The notes below the pieces were generated by a model, which did no database searches, was not told the origin of the DNA, and worked only from the letters and a program-made list of their open reading frames with translations. A stretch of DNA of 63,740 nt, taken from NCBI GenBank assembly GCA_016873805.1, contig VGVZ01000017.1, positions 1-63,740 of the forward strand, read 5' to 3'. The stretch is from Ignavibacteria bacterium (GTDB lineage Bacteria; Bacteroidota; Ignavibacteria; UBA10030). The position numbers were made by a program, and so were the translations under genes. Below are positions 34,534-42,850 of this stretch, piece after piece. Positions within the stretch are counted from its first letter, which is position 1, and each line of letters opens with the position of its first letter.

Positions 34534-34809
34534 TTAATGAGGGGTGATCCAGAGTCCTTTACAGTCTCCACCCCAAGCTCCTGAACCATACCAGGCTCCG
34601 GAATAGAGGGGAGCGACACAGAAAATATACATGGACCACGACAAATCCAGATCTTGAGATGAAAATTGCCAAACGCTGACCAAGCAGCCACCATGGATCC
34701 AGTTACACATGGAAATATCCCCCCATTGTGCCAACACTGGCGTCGTATGTGCCATCATAAGGAGGACGACGATCAGACTAATGATTGTGATTCTGAATAG
34801 GTTACGCAT
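34534..34809 (-). CDS. Small exported Cys- and Trp-rich peptide (peptide A)
   Basis: A 91-residue protein with a clear signal peptide ending at VLAQ (about 28) and GGAGGTGG before the ATG. The mature part has four cysteines (C35, C42, C64, C83), a Gly-Gly at 40-41 (IHGGC) and a Gly/Trp/Tyr-rich end (YSGAWYGSGAWGGDC). It has the same plan as peptide B: Sec signal, Cys pairs, GG near residue 41. No family recognised. It may be a product processed by the C39 peptidase. Confidence 0.6.
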   Translation of the reverse strand: MRNLFRITIISLIVVLLMMAHTTPVLAQWGDISMCNWIHGGCLVSVWQFSSQDLDLSWSMYIFCVAPLYSGAWYGSGAWGGDCKGLWITPH

Positions 34810-34885
34810 TATCCACCTCCCAAATTGTTGTGGAATTTTGATTCAGACAAGTCCTTGTTTGACAGGAATCATGACTGACAAAGAT

Positions 34886-35194
34886 TTACACATGAAATTC
34901 GTGCGCACTCCGTACCAAAAGAAGACAACTGGTGTTTGTTCTCCAGCGGTCCGGACAATTAGGACATTCAACGGTAAAGAAAATCAGTGCAGTCTTTCGT
35001 CCGCTCATCGAGTCGGATCGAACCAGATCTCCTTCTTGCGTGAAAAACTCCATTGGTGGGAAAACCTCACCGATTGGCAGTTGGGCTACAATGAAATGGC
35101 CGCGCAGGTAAACGAGAAGGAACAGAGGAATGAGTAGCATGGCGAGCAGTCCGACTGCCGCTTTTGTCCGGCGAAATTTCTGGCGACCCCCCAT
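34886..35194 (-). pseudogene. N-terminal half of the split TlpA-like redoxin
   Basis: The ATG at 35194 follows GAGGA. A basic start and one transmembrane helix (AAVGLLAMLLIPLFLLVYL) lead to the front of a TlpA-like domain: PIGEVFPPMEFFTQEG, KTALIFFTVECPNC. After CPNCPD the sequence loses family character and stops at 34886. The break coincides with GGTCCGG (34948-34954). Joined to the back half at 31320 it reads ECPNCPDQTLVTWRS in frame, giving a membrane-anchored 199-residue thiol-disulfide protein. It is the first gene of the island unit. Confidence 0.72.
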
Positions 35195-35284
35195 TTGCGA
35201 TTCCTCGATTGGCATAAGCTCGGCAGGACTCCCTCTGGACAAGGAACGACAACAACGCAATTATTTGCTGTTATTGTCTGTTTA

Positions 35285-35313
35285 AACTTATCGCACATTT
35301 TCTATTAAGTCAA
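35285..35313 (-). promoter_or_regulatory. Candidate promoter of the peptide island
   Basis: On the minus strand TTGACT (35308-35313) is followed after 17 bases by TAAGTT (35285-35290), which also fits the Bacteroidota-type TAnnTTT box. It lies about 90 bases before the redoxin start and reads into the island. Confidence 0.45.
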
Positions 35314-35472
35314 GTCAAGAACTGCATACTCATCCGATTTTGGTCCTCTGGGGCAAGTGGGGCATTGCGGGGCGTTCTTGGCCCCCGGGAGCCCGCAAGA
35401 ACCTGTTTCTTGGGCAAAATCTGCTTAGTATTGAGCGAACTTTGCAAACCTGACAAGACCTGGAGACTTCGC

Positions 35473-36348
35473 TTGCCACGCCGCTCCACGGATCGCCCCC
35501 TCCTCGGCGCCCACATGTCGATCGCCGGCGGCGTTCAGACCGCCATCGAGCGCGGGATGAAAATCGGCTGCACCACCATCCAGATGTTCGTCAAGAATAA
35601 CACGCAGTGGCGAGGAAAGCCGATCTCCGAGAGCGAAGCATCTGAATTCAAACGACTCCGCTCCGAATCCGGGATCTCTCCGATCGTCGTCCACGATACT
35701 TACCTCATCAATCTCTGCGCGAAGGACAAATCGATCCTCAGGAAATCGCGGGAAGCCCTGAAGGATGAACTCGACCGGTGTGAATTGCTTGGAGTCGAAT
35801 ATCTCAACTTCCACCCCGGTTCGCACATGGGACAGGGAGAATCGGAAGGAATCAAACTGATCGCGGAATCGTTGAACCTCATACACGCCCAGACCCCTGG
35901 TTACAAGGTCAAGAGCGTCCTCGAGGCTACTGCCGGTCAGGGAACAGCGCTCGGCTACCGCTTTGAACAACTGCGAGCCATTATCGATCTGATTGAAGAG
36001 AAAGACCGGATGGCGGTGTGCATCGACACTTGCCACATTCTTGCGGCCGGGTACGATATCTCAACGGAGGCAGGCTATCAGGCAACGTTTGAGGAGTTTG
36101 ATGCGGTGCTCGGGCTTAACCGACTCGTGGCTTTTCACATGAACGACTCGAAGCGGGAACTCGGCTCACGCGTCGACCGGCATGAGCATATCGGGAAGGG
36201 AAAGATTGGGAAGAAGGGATTCGGGTTTATCATGAACGATGAGAGATTCCGAAACATCCCGAAGATCCTCGAAACGCCGAAGGGAGAGGATATGAAAGAA
36301 GATATTGTCAACATGAGGGTACTCAAGAGACTGATGGCAAAACAGTAG
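35473..36348 (+). CDS. nfo: Endonuclease IV (AP endonuclease)
   Basis: A 291-residue TIM-barrel zinc endonuclease for abasic sites. Visible motifs are LLGAHMSIAGGV, YLNFHPGSHMG, VLEATAGQGTALGY (metal Glu), CIDTCHILAAGYDI, FHMNDSKRELGSRVDRHEHIGKG and ILETPKG. The start is taken as TTG at 35473, with GGAG eight bases upstream, because the family begins just before LLGAHMS; the open frame from 35365 adds non-family sequence. It lies just outside the peptide island, divergent from it. Confidence 0.93.
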   Translation: MPRRSTDRPLLGAHMSIAGGVQTAIERGMKIGCTTIQMFVKNNTQWRGKPISESEASEFKRLRSESGISPIVVHDTYLINLCAKDKSILRKSREALKDELDRCELLGVEYLNFHPGSHMGQGESEGIKLIAESLNLIHAQTPGYKVKSVLEATAGQGTALGYRFEQLRAIIDLIEEKDRMAVCIDTCHILAAGYDISTEAGYQATFEEFDAVLGLNRLVAFHMNDSKRELGSRVDRHEHIGKGKIGKKGFGFIMNDERFRNIPKILETPKGEDMKEDIVNMRVLKRLMAKQ

Positions 36349-36413
36349 ATGAATCGTCTCGCTCCTTGCGTGCAGTTCTTCAACGCCGTATATTCTTGTC
36401 AGAGGTGTATCAT

Positions 36414-37469
36414 ATGTCCGATGTTTTGACCCTGAAAGATCTCCTCACACAGAACACCCGGGAAGGGGAGCTCTACTCGACGATGCCCGACAACTGGGTC
36501 CGTTGCGTTGCGTGTGGACACCGGTGCAAGATTCCCCCCGGTCGAGACGGTATCTGTCGAGTACGTTTCAACCATGATGGGAAGCTTATGGTCCCTTCCG
36601 GGTATGCCGCGGGCATCGCTCTCGATCCGGTCGAAAAGAAGCCCTTCTTCCATGCCTATCCCGGGGCAAAGGCCCTTAGCTTTGGGATGCTTGGATGCGA
36701 TTATCACTGCAGCTACTGCCAGAACTGGGTCAGCTCACAGGCCCTCCGTGATCCGATTGCCGGCTCGGCACCCGAATATGTCACCCCCGAGCAGTTTGTC
36801 TCCCTCGCAACGAAGCACAACGCCCGCATCGTCACAAGCACCTACAACGAACCCCTGATCACCAGCGAATGGGCCGTCGAAATCTTCAAGCTCGCGAAGC
36901 AGGCGGATCTGATCACGTCATACGTCTCGAATGGGAATGGAACACCCGAGGTTCTCGAATATCTCAAGCCGCATCTCGACCTGTTCAAAATCGATCTCAA
37001 GGGATTTCGTCAAAAACAGTACGCCCAGCTCGGCGGTGTTCTCCAAAACGTTCTCGATACAATCATGCAGGCATATCAGATGGGATTTTGGGTGGAGATT
37101 GTGACGCTCGTCGTCCCCGGATTCAACGATTCCGAGGAAGAGATGCGTGATATTGCGAGGTTCATTCGCTCCGTCTCTCCAGACATCCCGTGGCACGTCA
37201 CCGGCTTTCATCGCGACTATCACATGATGGAGCCCGAGAACACTCCATCCGAGACACTGATCCGTGCCGTAGAGATCGGATACGATGTCGGTCTACATTA
37301 TGTCTACGGCGGAAACAGGCCAGGCGAAATCGGTTCGTACGAGAATACTTACTGCCCCTCTTGTGAAACGACCTTAGTGGAGCGGTGGGGATTTCGCGTT
37401 CTGAGCAACCAAATCAGGGACGGTGCGTGCTCCCACTGCGGCACAACCATCGCTGGACGCTGGCAATAG
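36414..37469 (+). CDS. AmmeMemoRadiSam-system radical SAM enzyme (AmrS-like)
   Basis: A 351-residue radical SAM protein of the PflA-like AmrS group. The cluster motif is CDYHCSYC (Cx3Cx2C) after an N-terminal Cys region (CVACGHRC, GICRVR). Other family parts are FSLATKHN-type TSTYNEPLIT, SYVSNGNG, FKIDLKGF, VVPGFNDSEEEM and the YVYGGNRPG end with two CxxC pairs (CPSC, CSHC). The substrate of the family is not settled. The AmmeMemo partners are not in the window. The ATG at 36414 has AGAGG upstream. Confidence 0.88.
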   Translation: MSDVLTLKDLLTQNTREGELYSTMPDNWVRCVACGHRCKIPPGRDGICRVRFNHDGKLMVPSGYAAGIALDPVEKKPFFHAYPGAKALSFGMLGCDYHCSYCQNWVSSQALRDPIAGSAPEYVTPEQFVSLATKHNARIVTSTYNEPLITSEWAVEIFKLAKQADLITSYVSNGNGTPEVLEYLKPHLDLFKIDLKGFRQKQYAQLGGVLQNVLDTIMQAYQMGFWVEIVTLVVPGFNDSEEEMRDIARFIRSVSPDIPWHVTGFHRDYHMMEPENTPSETLIRAVEIGYDVGLHYVYGGNRPGEIGSYENTYCPSCETTLVERWGFRVLSNQIRDGACSHCGTTIAGRWQ

Positions 37470-37576
37470 GTCAATGGTGATATCGCGACTTTTCCACCCG
37501 CCATGCTGTTTGGCGGGCGTCCCGACACCCCAGAGCTCAAGTTTTCAGGAAACCAATCTCCCATCTTCGGAAAACC

Positions 37577-38383
37577 ATGAAACGAACGACCCTTCTCTGG
37601 ATCCTTGCCGTCATCATTACGATTCCCGTCTCATACTTCCAACGAGTCACCGGCCCAACATATCGACTCGCCGGAAGCGTCACGTTTGATGAGGTTGAAA
37701 TTCCATACCGTCTGGAGCGAAGCCATGGGGGCGAGCAAGACGCCCCCGTGCGAATTCGCACGAGCGATCCGGATATCACGGGAACACTCGAATGGAAGCG
37801 ACACAAGACGCAGGATCCGTGGCGCAAGATCGAGATGCAATTCTCCGAGGGAGAGCTCGTTGCGTATCTCCCTCACCAGCCTCCGGCGGGCAAACTTGAA
37901 TACCGGATTCGGCTCTCACGAGGAGAGAACACTGCGCTCATTCCTCACGATGCGCCGGTGGTGATCCGCTTCAAAGGCGAGATTCCGCCGCAGTATCTCT
38001 ATCCGCATATCCTCGTGATGATCATTGCATTTCTGTTTTCGACGCGCGCCGGTCTCGAATACTTCAGCGGCGAATCGTTGAGGAAAGAATATGTTCTCTG
38101 GACCGTCGGAATGCTTTTCGTCGGCGGACTTGTCCTCGGTCCGGTGGTGCAGTTTTATGCCTTTGACTCTCTCTGGACCGGATGGCCACTCGGCACCGAT
38201 CTTACCGACAACAAAACCGCCGTCGCATTCATCGGATGGCTTGTCGCTGCGCTGGCGATTCGCAAATCCCGAAATCCCAGGAGATGGGTTTTGGGGGCCG
38301 CCCTTCTTGCCATCGCTGTCTACTTGATTCCACACAGTCTCTTCGGCTCGGAACTCGACTACTCGACACTCGATTCACCCTAG
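37577..38383 (+). CDS. Membrane protein with an exported beta domain
   Basis: A 268-residue protein: one N-terminal hydrophobic helix, about 120 residues of beta-rich sequence (VTFDEVEIPYRLERSHGGEQ, KLEYRIRLSRGENTALI), then four hydrophobic segments in the C-terminal half. Glu/Arg-rich strands suggest a periplasmic Ig-like part. It sits between the radical SAM and amidase genes, 32 bases before the latter. Unknown function. Confidence 0.7.
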   Translation: MKRTTLLWILAVIITIPVSYFQRVTGPTYRLAGSVTFDEVEIPYRLERSHGGEQDAPVRIRTSDPDITGTLEWKRHKTQDPWRKIEMQFSEGELVAYLPHQPPAGKLEYRIRLSRGENTALIPHDAPVVIRFKGEIPPQYLYPHILVMIIAFLFSTRAGLEYFSGESLRKEYVLWTVGMLFVGGLVLGPVVQFYAFDSLWTGWPLGTDLTDNKTAVAFIGWLVAALAIRKSRNPRRWVLGAALLAIAVYLIPHSLFGSELDYSTLDSP

Positions 38384-38415
38384 CCGCCCATCAACCATCT
38401 CCTCTGGAGCGACGA

Positions 38416-40089
38416 ATGTACCGCCACCGTTACCTTCTTCCTGCACTGATCTGGCTCTTTGGCACCTTGTTCCTCGTCGGATTCATCTTTCAGGACGCAA
38501 AAAAGGAAAATCAGATTCGCTCTGAGCACGTGCGCAGCGCTGAACGACTTATCGGCCTCGAGTTTTCGGACGCGAAGATTGATTCTGCCCTCGACGGACT
38601 CAACGATCAGCTGAAGAGCTTCGAGAGCGTGCGCACGGTTGCTCTCCCCAATAGCGTTCCTCCGGCCTTCATGTTCAACCCCGTTCCTATCGGCATGACG
38701 TTCGAAAAGACAAAAAAGCCTTTCAAGCGCTCCTCCGTCGGCAATGTCGCCGTGCCACAGAATATCGAGGACGTCGCGTTCCATTCCGTTGCCCAGCTTG
38801 CGGAACTTATTCGAACCAAAAAGATCTCCTCAGAACAGCTCACCCGCATGTACCTCGGCCGGCTGAAGAAATACGGCCCGAAGCTTGAGTGCGTGGTGAC
38901 ACTCACTGAAAATCTCGCTCTCGAGCAGGCGCGTCGGGCCGACAAAGAAATTGCAGCCGGGAAATACCGCGGTCCGCTTCACGGCATTCCGTATGGCGCG
39001 AAAGATCTGCTGGCCGTAAAGGGCTACAAGACCACATGGGGAGCAACGCCGTACAAGGATCAAATGATCGATCAGGATGCGACGGTCATCCGAAAATTGG
39101 AGGAGGCGGGAGCGGTACTCGTCGCGAAGCTCACACTCGGCGCTCTGGCTTGGGGAGATGTGTGGTTCGGAGGCATGACGCGCAATCCATGGAACTACGA
39201 ACAGGGATCAAGCGGCTCTTCCGCGGGGTCGGCCTCGGCAACGGCGGCAGGACTGGTGGCATTCGCGATTGGGAGCGAAACTCATGGATCAATCGTCTCT
39301 CCCTCCGCACGATGCGGCACCACAGGTCTTCGCCCAACGTACGGACGCGTGAGTCGAACCGGTGCCATGGCATTGAGCTGGACAATGGACAAGATCGGAC
39401 CGATTTGCCGGACAGTCGAAGATTGCGCGATCGTCTTCAACGCGATCTACGGTCCGGACGGAATCGACCAGACGCTCTACGATGTTCCATTCAATTATGA
39501 TCCGACGGTGAAGCTGAAAGATCTCCGCATTGGATATTTGAAAACCGAGTTCGACAGTGCGCGTGCCAACAAGCCCTTTAACGACTCGGTTCTCACCGTT
39601 CTCCGACAATTGGGAGCGAATCTGATTCCGATTCAGCTTCCAAAATATCCGACACAAAATCTCTCATTTATACTGAGCGCGGAAGCGGCCGCGGCGTTCG
39701 ACGACCTGACGCGAAGCAACAAAGATGATCTGCTCGTGAGACAAATCAAGAATGCCTGGCCCAATCGATTCCGTATCTCCCGGTTCATTCCGGCCGTGGA
39801 GTACATCCAGGCCAACCGGATTCGCTATCTGATCATTCAGGAGATGCAGAAGTTGATGGAGAAGATTGATCTCTACGTCACACCTTCATTTGGCGGAGAC
39901 AATCTCCTCCTGACAAACCTCACAGGACATCCGTGTGTCGTTCTCCCGCACGGTTTCACCAAAGAGGGGACACCGGTGAGTATCTCTTTCGTGGGGCAGC
40001 TATTCGGTGAAGCAACGCTCCTCGCGGTTGCGAGAACTTTCCAGGTAGCGACCGACTTCCACTTGAAGCATCCGACGTTGCGTGAATGA
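38416..40089 (+). CDS. Amidase-signature family hydrolase, membrane-anchored
   Basis: A 557-residue amidase-signature enzyme with an N-terminal hydrophobic segment (LLPALIWLFGTLFLVGFIF) that would anchor or export it. The Ser-cisSer-Lys triad is present: GAKDLLAVKG (Lys), GSSGSSAGSASATAAG and GSETHGSIVSPSARCGTTGLRPTYG (cis-Ser and Ser). This family hydrolyses amide bonds of many substrates, so the substrate cannot be named. GGAG precedes the ATG at 38416. A gatA role is unlikely because of the long N-terminal region and lack of gatB/C. Confidence 0.88.
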   Translation: MYRHRYLLPALIWLFGTLFLVGFIFQDAKKENQIRSEHVRSAERLIGLEFSDAKIDSALDGLNDQLKSFESVRTVALPNSVPPAFMFNPVPIGMTFEKTKKPFKRSSVGNVAVPQNIEDVAFHSVAQLAELIRTKKISSEQLTRMYLGRLKKYGPKLECVVTLTENLALEQARRADKEIAAGKYRGPLHGIPYGAKDLLAVKGYKTTWGATPYKDQMIDQDATVIRKLEEAGAVLVAKLTLGALAWGDVWFGGMTRNPWNYEQGSSGSSAGSASATAAGLVAFAIGSETHGSIVSPSARCGTTGLRPTYGRVSRTGAMALSWTMDKIGPICRTVEDCAIVFNAIYGPDGIDQTLYDVPFNYDPTVKLKDLRIGYLKTEFDSARANKPFNDSVLTVLRQLGANLIPIQLPKYPTQNLSFILSAEAAAAFDDLTRSNKDDLLVRQIKNAWPNRFRISRFIPAVEYIQANRIRYLIIQEMQKLMEKIDLYVTPSFGGDNLLLTNLTGHPCVVLPHGFTKEGTPVSISFVGQLFGEATLLAVARTFQVATDFHLKHPTLRE

Positions 40090-40317
40090 TCAATCAACAG
40101 CGATACATGAAGCTGATAGCTTGGCTTGCTTGAACGACTGGCCGTGATAGTGAAGAATTCGCACGTATCCTGGTTGTGTGTGTCTCACCGTGGTACAGTG
40201 TGTCCCAAATCGATGCGCCAAATTGATCCATATTGGCTATTTGGTCCGAAAAACAGCGGTTTCTCCTGGCATTCCGGTTGCAGGACTATCATTGGATTTG
40301 ATTTCAAAGGGTAATTT

Positions 40318-40812
40318 ATGAAACGGTTAATGACGATAGGTTTGATTGTGGCGGCGGCGGGACTGCTCATCGTGGAAGAGCTGTCGGCGCAGGCAAGCAC
40401 CAATCAAACCGTCACCGTTTCTGTCGGTGAGGTGTACAAGATCGCAGTCTCCGGAAACCCGGGCGCTCTTTCGATTACCGAAGGGGTCGCCGGCTTGAAC
40501 CAACTGACCTCCGTTTCTGATAACTCGACGACATACGGTATTACACAGAATGTTGCCAATACGGTGAAAATTTCGGCCCAATTGAGTGCAGCGTTGCCGG
40601 CCGGCTTCACGCTCCGGCTTCAGCTTGCAAGCACCAAGGGAACCAGTGCAGGTCTGGTCGACATCTCAAGCGGGAGCTCAGTCGACGTGGTGACCGCCAT
40701 TGCCCGCGGGGCAGATGCCAATCAGACAGTCTCTTATACCTTTAGTGCCACAGCGGACGCTGGCACCCTGGCCCCGACGGTCCGGACAGTCACTCTGACA
40801 CTCACGAATTAA
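40318..40812 (+). CDS. Small exported Ig-like protein 1 (candidate fibre subunit)
   Basis: A 164-residue exported protein (signal ending at LSAQ, AAAGGG before the ATG). The mature part is Ser/Thr/Val-rich beta sequence (VTVSVGEVYKIAVSG, TTYGITQNVANTVKISAQL) ending in SYTFSATADAG and VRTVTLTLTN. The C-terminal strand pattern is shared with the proteins at 41012, 41512 and 46797. It resembles spore-coat-U/DUF4402-type pilin subunits of chaperone-usher systems. A terminator-like hairpin follows. Confidence 0.6.
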   Translation: MKRLMTIGLIVAAAGLLIVEELSAQASTNQTVTVSVGEVYKIAVSGNPGALSITEGVAGLNQLTSVSDNSTTYGITQNVANTVKISAQLSAALPAGFTLRLQLASTKGTSAGLVDISSGSSVDVVTAIARGADANQTVSYTFSATADAGTLAPTVRTVTLTLTN

Positions 40813-40837
40813 TTCCTCCTCGATCGAGGAAATCCGT

Positions 40838-40878
40838 CCGCAGCGAGTATTCGGGAGGGTATTCGCTGCGGATTTTCC
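40838..40878 (+). terminator. Intrinsic terminator after subunit 1
   Basis: CCGCAGCGA (40838-40846) pairs with TCGCTGCGG (40863-40871) and is followed by ATTTTCC. The hairpin starts 25 bases after the stop at 40812. It would let the first subunit be made at a higher level than the downstream genes. Confidence 0.65.
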
Positions 40879-41011
40879 TTCTGGGGCGGAACTTTGAGGT
40901 CTCTTTACGATTCAGGGCTTCCCCCTGGAGGCAAAATCTCCCGGAGGTGTCTGCTTGAATGTGGCACGAAGCAGACGTATATTTAGCTGATAGCGAGGAT
41001 CAACATTTCCC

Positions 41012-41515
41012 ATGATGAAATATCTGTTGCTGGCTCCAAAGATTCTCGGTGCTCAACTCCTGATCTCTGTTTCCGCACCTCAATTCCTCCTCGCACAGAC
41101 TTACGGCACCGACAGCCATTCGGCTTCCGTTACGGTGTCTGAGATCGCCCTTCTTTCAGTTAACACAGGGGTGACACTGAATGTTACGGGTACAGGAACT
41201 CCCGCCGGCCAAGATCTGATGACGGCAACAGATCAATCAAGTACTCTCTGGTGGGGATTGAACGGGACAAGCAAGAAGATCACCGTCAGGACAAACCTCA
41301 CAACTCCTCTCTATAGCTTGAAGGTGGAAGCCGTGTCGCCGACACAGGGTATTCCCGCAAGCACCGTAACAATTAGCACAGCTGCGAAAGACCTCATTAC
41401 CGGATTGGGTCTCAATACGGGAAGTTGTACGTTACTCTATACGGCAGAGGTTTTGGCGTCGGCAGGAACAGGAACAAACACACATACGATTACTTTCACA
41501 GTGCAGAACCAATGA
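41012..41515 (+). CDS. Small exported Ig-like protein 2 (candidate fibre subunit)
   Basis: A 167-residue protein with signal peptide ending at LLAQ. The mature part is beta-rich (SASVTVSEIALLSVNTGVTL, KKITVRTNLTTPLYSLKV) and ends LLYTAEVLASAG then THTITFTVQNQ, matching the end of subunit 1. Its stop overlaps the next start (ATGA, 41512-41515), so translation is coupled. A fimbrial subunit role is inferred from the chaperone- and usher-like neighbours. Confidence 0.6.
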   Translation: MMKYLLLAPKILGAQLLISVSAPQFLLAQTYGTDSHSASVTVSEIALLSVNTGVTLNVTGTGTPAGQDLMTATDQSSTLWWGLNGTSKKITVRTNLTTPLYSLKVEAVSPTQGIPASTVTISTAAKDLITGLGLNTGSCTLLYTAEVLASAGTGTNTHTITFTVQNQ

Positions 41516-41994
41516 ACTCTCTTCGGTTGATACGCATCACTGAGATGATTTGCACGCGGATCCCCGTTGGTGCACTCGTTGTCATATTCTTCACGGTGAG
41601 CAGCGGGACATCCTATGCACAATTAAACCTCACTGGAAATGGGAACACGACAATCAATTCGGCACTCCCGGGTGGCCAACCCAATGACGCACAAAACGAG
41701 ACCTCACGGTTAAGAATACGACGACAAGCCGGTGTCATCACCAAGGTCACAGTCGCGACATATTGCCCGGGACAGAAGTTCTCGCTGAGAGCGCTTGCTA
41801 CTGGCAACGAGGATGGCGTACCTGCTCCAGAGGTCATCCTGGTGCACAACGCGCCTGCTGTTAATTTCTTGGTGAATATCCCGGCGGGCTCGGCGCAGTT
41901 TCGCACTAGAATTCGGTACACTGCTTCGGCTACCTATAATCAGGGGACAGGCATTGATCCTCACACAGTGACGTACACCTTGGTCGCACAATAA
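41512..41994 (+). CDS. Small exported Ig-like protein 3 (candidate fibre subunit)
   Basis: A 160-residue protein. The ATG at 41512 lies inside the preceding stop; an N-terminal hydrophobic stretch (IPVGALVVIFFTVSSGTSYAQ) is a signal peptide with a rather long basic front. The mature part is beta-rich and ends RIRYTASATYNQGTG then HTVTYTLVAQ, the same C-terminal pattern as its neighbours. It is the most divergent of the four small proteins and could be a tip or adaptor subunit; that is a guess. Confidence 0.55.
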   Translation: MNSLRLIRITEMICTRIPVGALVVIFFTVSSGTSYAQLNLTGNGNTTINSALPGGQPNDAQNETSRLRIRRQAGVITKVTVATYCPGQKFSLRALATGNEDGVPAPEVILVHNAPAVNFLVNIPAGSAQFRTRIRYTASATYNQGTGIDPHTVTYTLVAQ

Positions 41995-42004
41995 GGACTC
42001 CGAC

Positions 42005-42823
42005 ATGATGAAACCTCCCGTGATTGTCCCCCTCCTTTTCGTGTTTCCACTATCCCTTGCAGTTGCCCAGATCGCCGTCATCGGTGAGTTGAGTCAGGAA
42101 CGGGATGTCTCTCCCGGGATGACATACGACGGAACGATCGTGGTCAGAAACGACCTCGACGAGCCGCAGGAGGCGAAGATTTATCAAACCGATTATCTCT
42201 TCCGGTTTGACGGCACCAATGAATACGGCGAACCGGGAACTGCACCCCGTTCAAACGCCCCCTGGATTACCTTTAACCCGTCGTATCTCGTCGTCCCTCC
42301 CCGCTCAACAGCAACAGTGAACTACAATGTGGTCGTCCCTCAAACATGGAAGGGATCAGCGCTCCGAGGGACATACTGGAGTATGCTGATGGTCGAAGGA
42401 ATCCCGAAGGGATCTCCTGAATCGGCAGTTCGTCGTCCGGGGACGCGTGCACAGATGGGCATTCAGCAGACGATCCGCTACGGAATCCAGATTGTGTCCC
42501 ACATCGAAAACACGGGCAGCGCGGATATCGCGTTCATTGGCTCCCAGCTCATTGCGCGGGATGATGGAAGCCGGGTCCTTCAGGTCGATATCGAAAACAA
42601 GGGAGACCGAGCCATTCGGCCCGATGTGTTTGTCGAGCTTTTCGACGAGGGGGGAGCGGCTCACGGCAAGTTCTCCGGCGTTCGCTCGCGGATCTACCCA
42701 GGCACTTCGATTCGCCAATCCATTCTCTTGACAAACGTCCCGAAAGGCACGTACAGAGCACTCGTCGTCGTCGATTCCGGCGGTGATGACGTCGTGGCGG
42801 CTCAATACACACTCAAGTTCTAA
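42005..42823 (+). CDS. Pilus-assembly-chaperone-like periplasmic protein
   Basis: A 272-residue exported protein (signal ending at AVAQ) with two Ig-like halves. The first has IVVRNDLDEPQEAKIYQTDY, APWITFNPSYLVVPPRSTAT and VNYNVVVPQTWKGSALRGTY, the order of strands in PapD-like chaperones and related DUF916-like folds. The second half has VLQVDIENKGDRAIRPDVFV. It lies 10 bases after subunit 3 and 27 before the usher-like gene, as in chaperone-usher operons. The classical PapD Arg/Lys pair is not confidently identified. Confidence 0.6.
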   Translation: MMKPPVIVPLLFVFPLSLAVAQIAVIGELSQERDVSPGMTYDGTIVVRNDLDEPQEAKIYQTDYLFRFDGTNEYGEPGTAPRSNAPWITFNPSYLVVPPRSTATVNYNVVVPQTWKGSALRGTYWSMLMVEGIPKGSPESAVRRPGTRAQMGIQQTIRYGIQIVSHIENTGSADIAFIGSQLIARDDGSRVLQVDIENKGDRAIRPDVFVELFDEGGAAHGKFSGVRSRIYPGTSIRQSILLTNVPKGTYRALVVVDSGGDDVVAAQYTLKF

Positions 42824-42850
42824 CTCGCACAAATTCGATCACCCCGCCAG

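Larger units (their letters stand above)
31321..34954. mobile_element. Inserted 3.6-kb segment between 7-bp direct repeats
   Basis: GGTCCGG occurs at 31321-31327 and 34948-34954, at the two break points of the redoxin gene. Removing the segment and one repeat restores a full in-frame redoxin. The segment carries Yip1, a barrel-like protein, an exported protein, a lipoprotein and an exported peptide, all on the minus strand. No terminal inverted repeats and no transposase or integrase are seen in it. The mechanism is unknown; it may be recombination at a short homology. Confidence 0.6.

Noticed and set aside
35365-35472. N-terminal extension of endonuclease IV from an upstream TTG
   Set aside because: The extra residues do not resemble the family, and TTG at 35473 has a better-placed GGAG.
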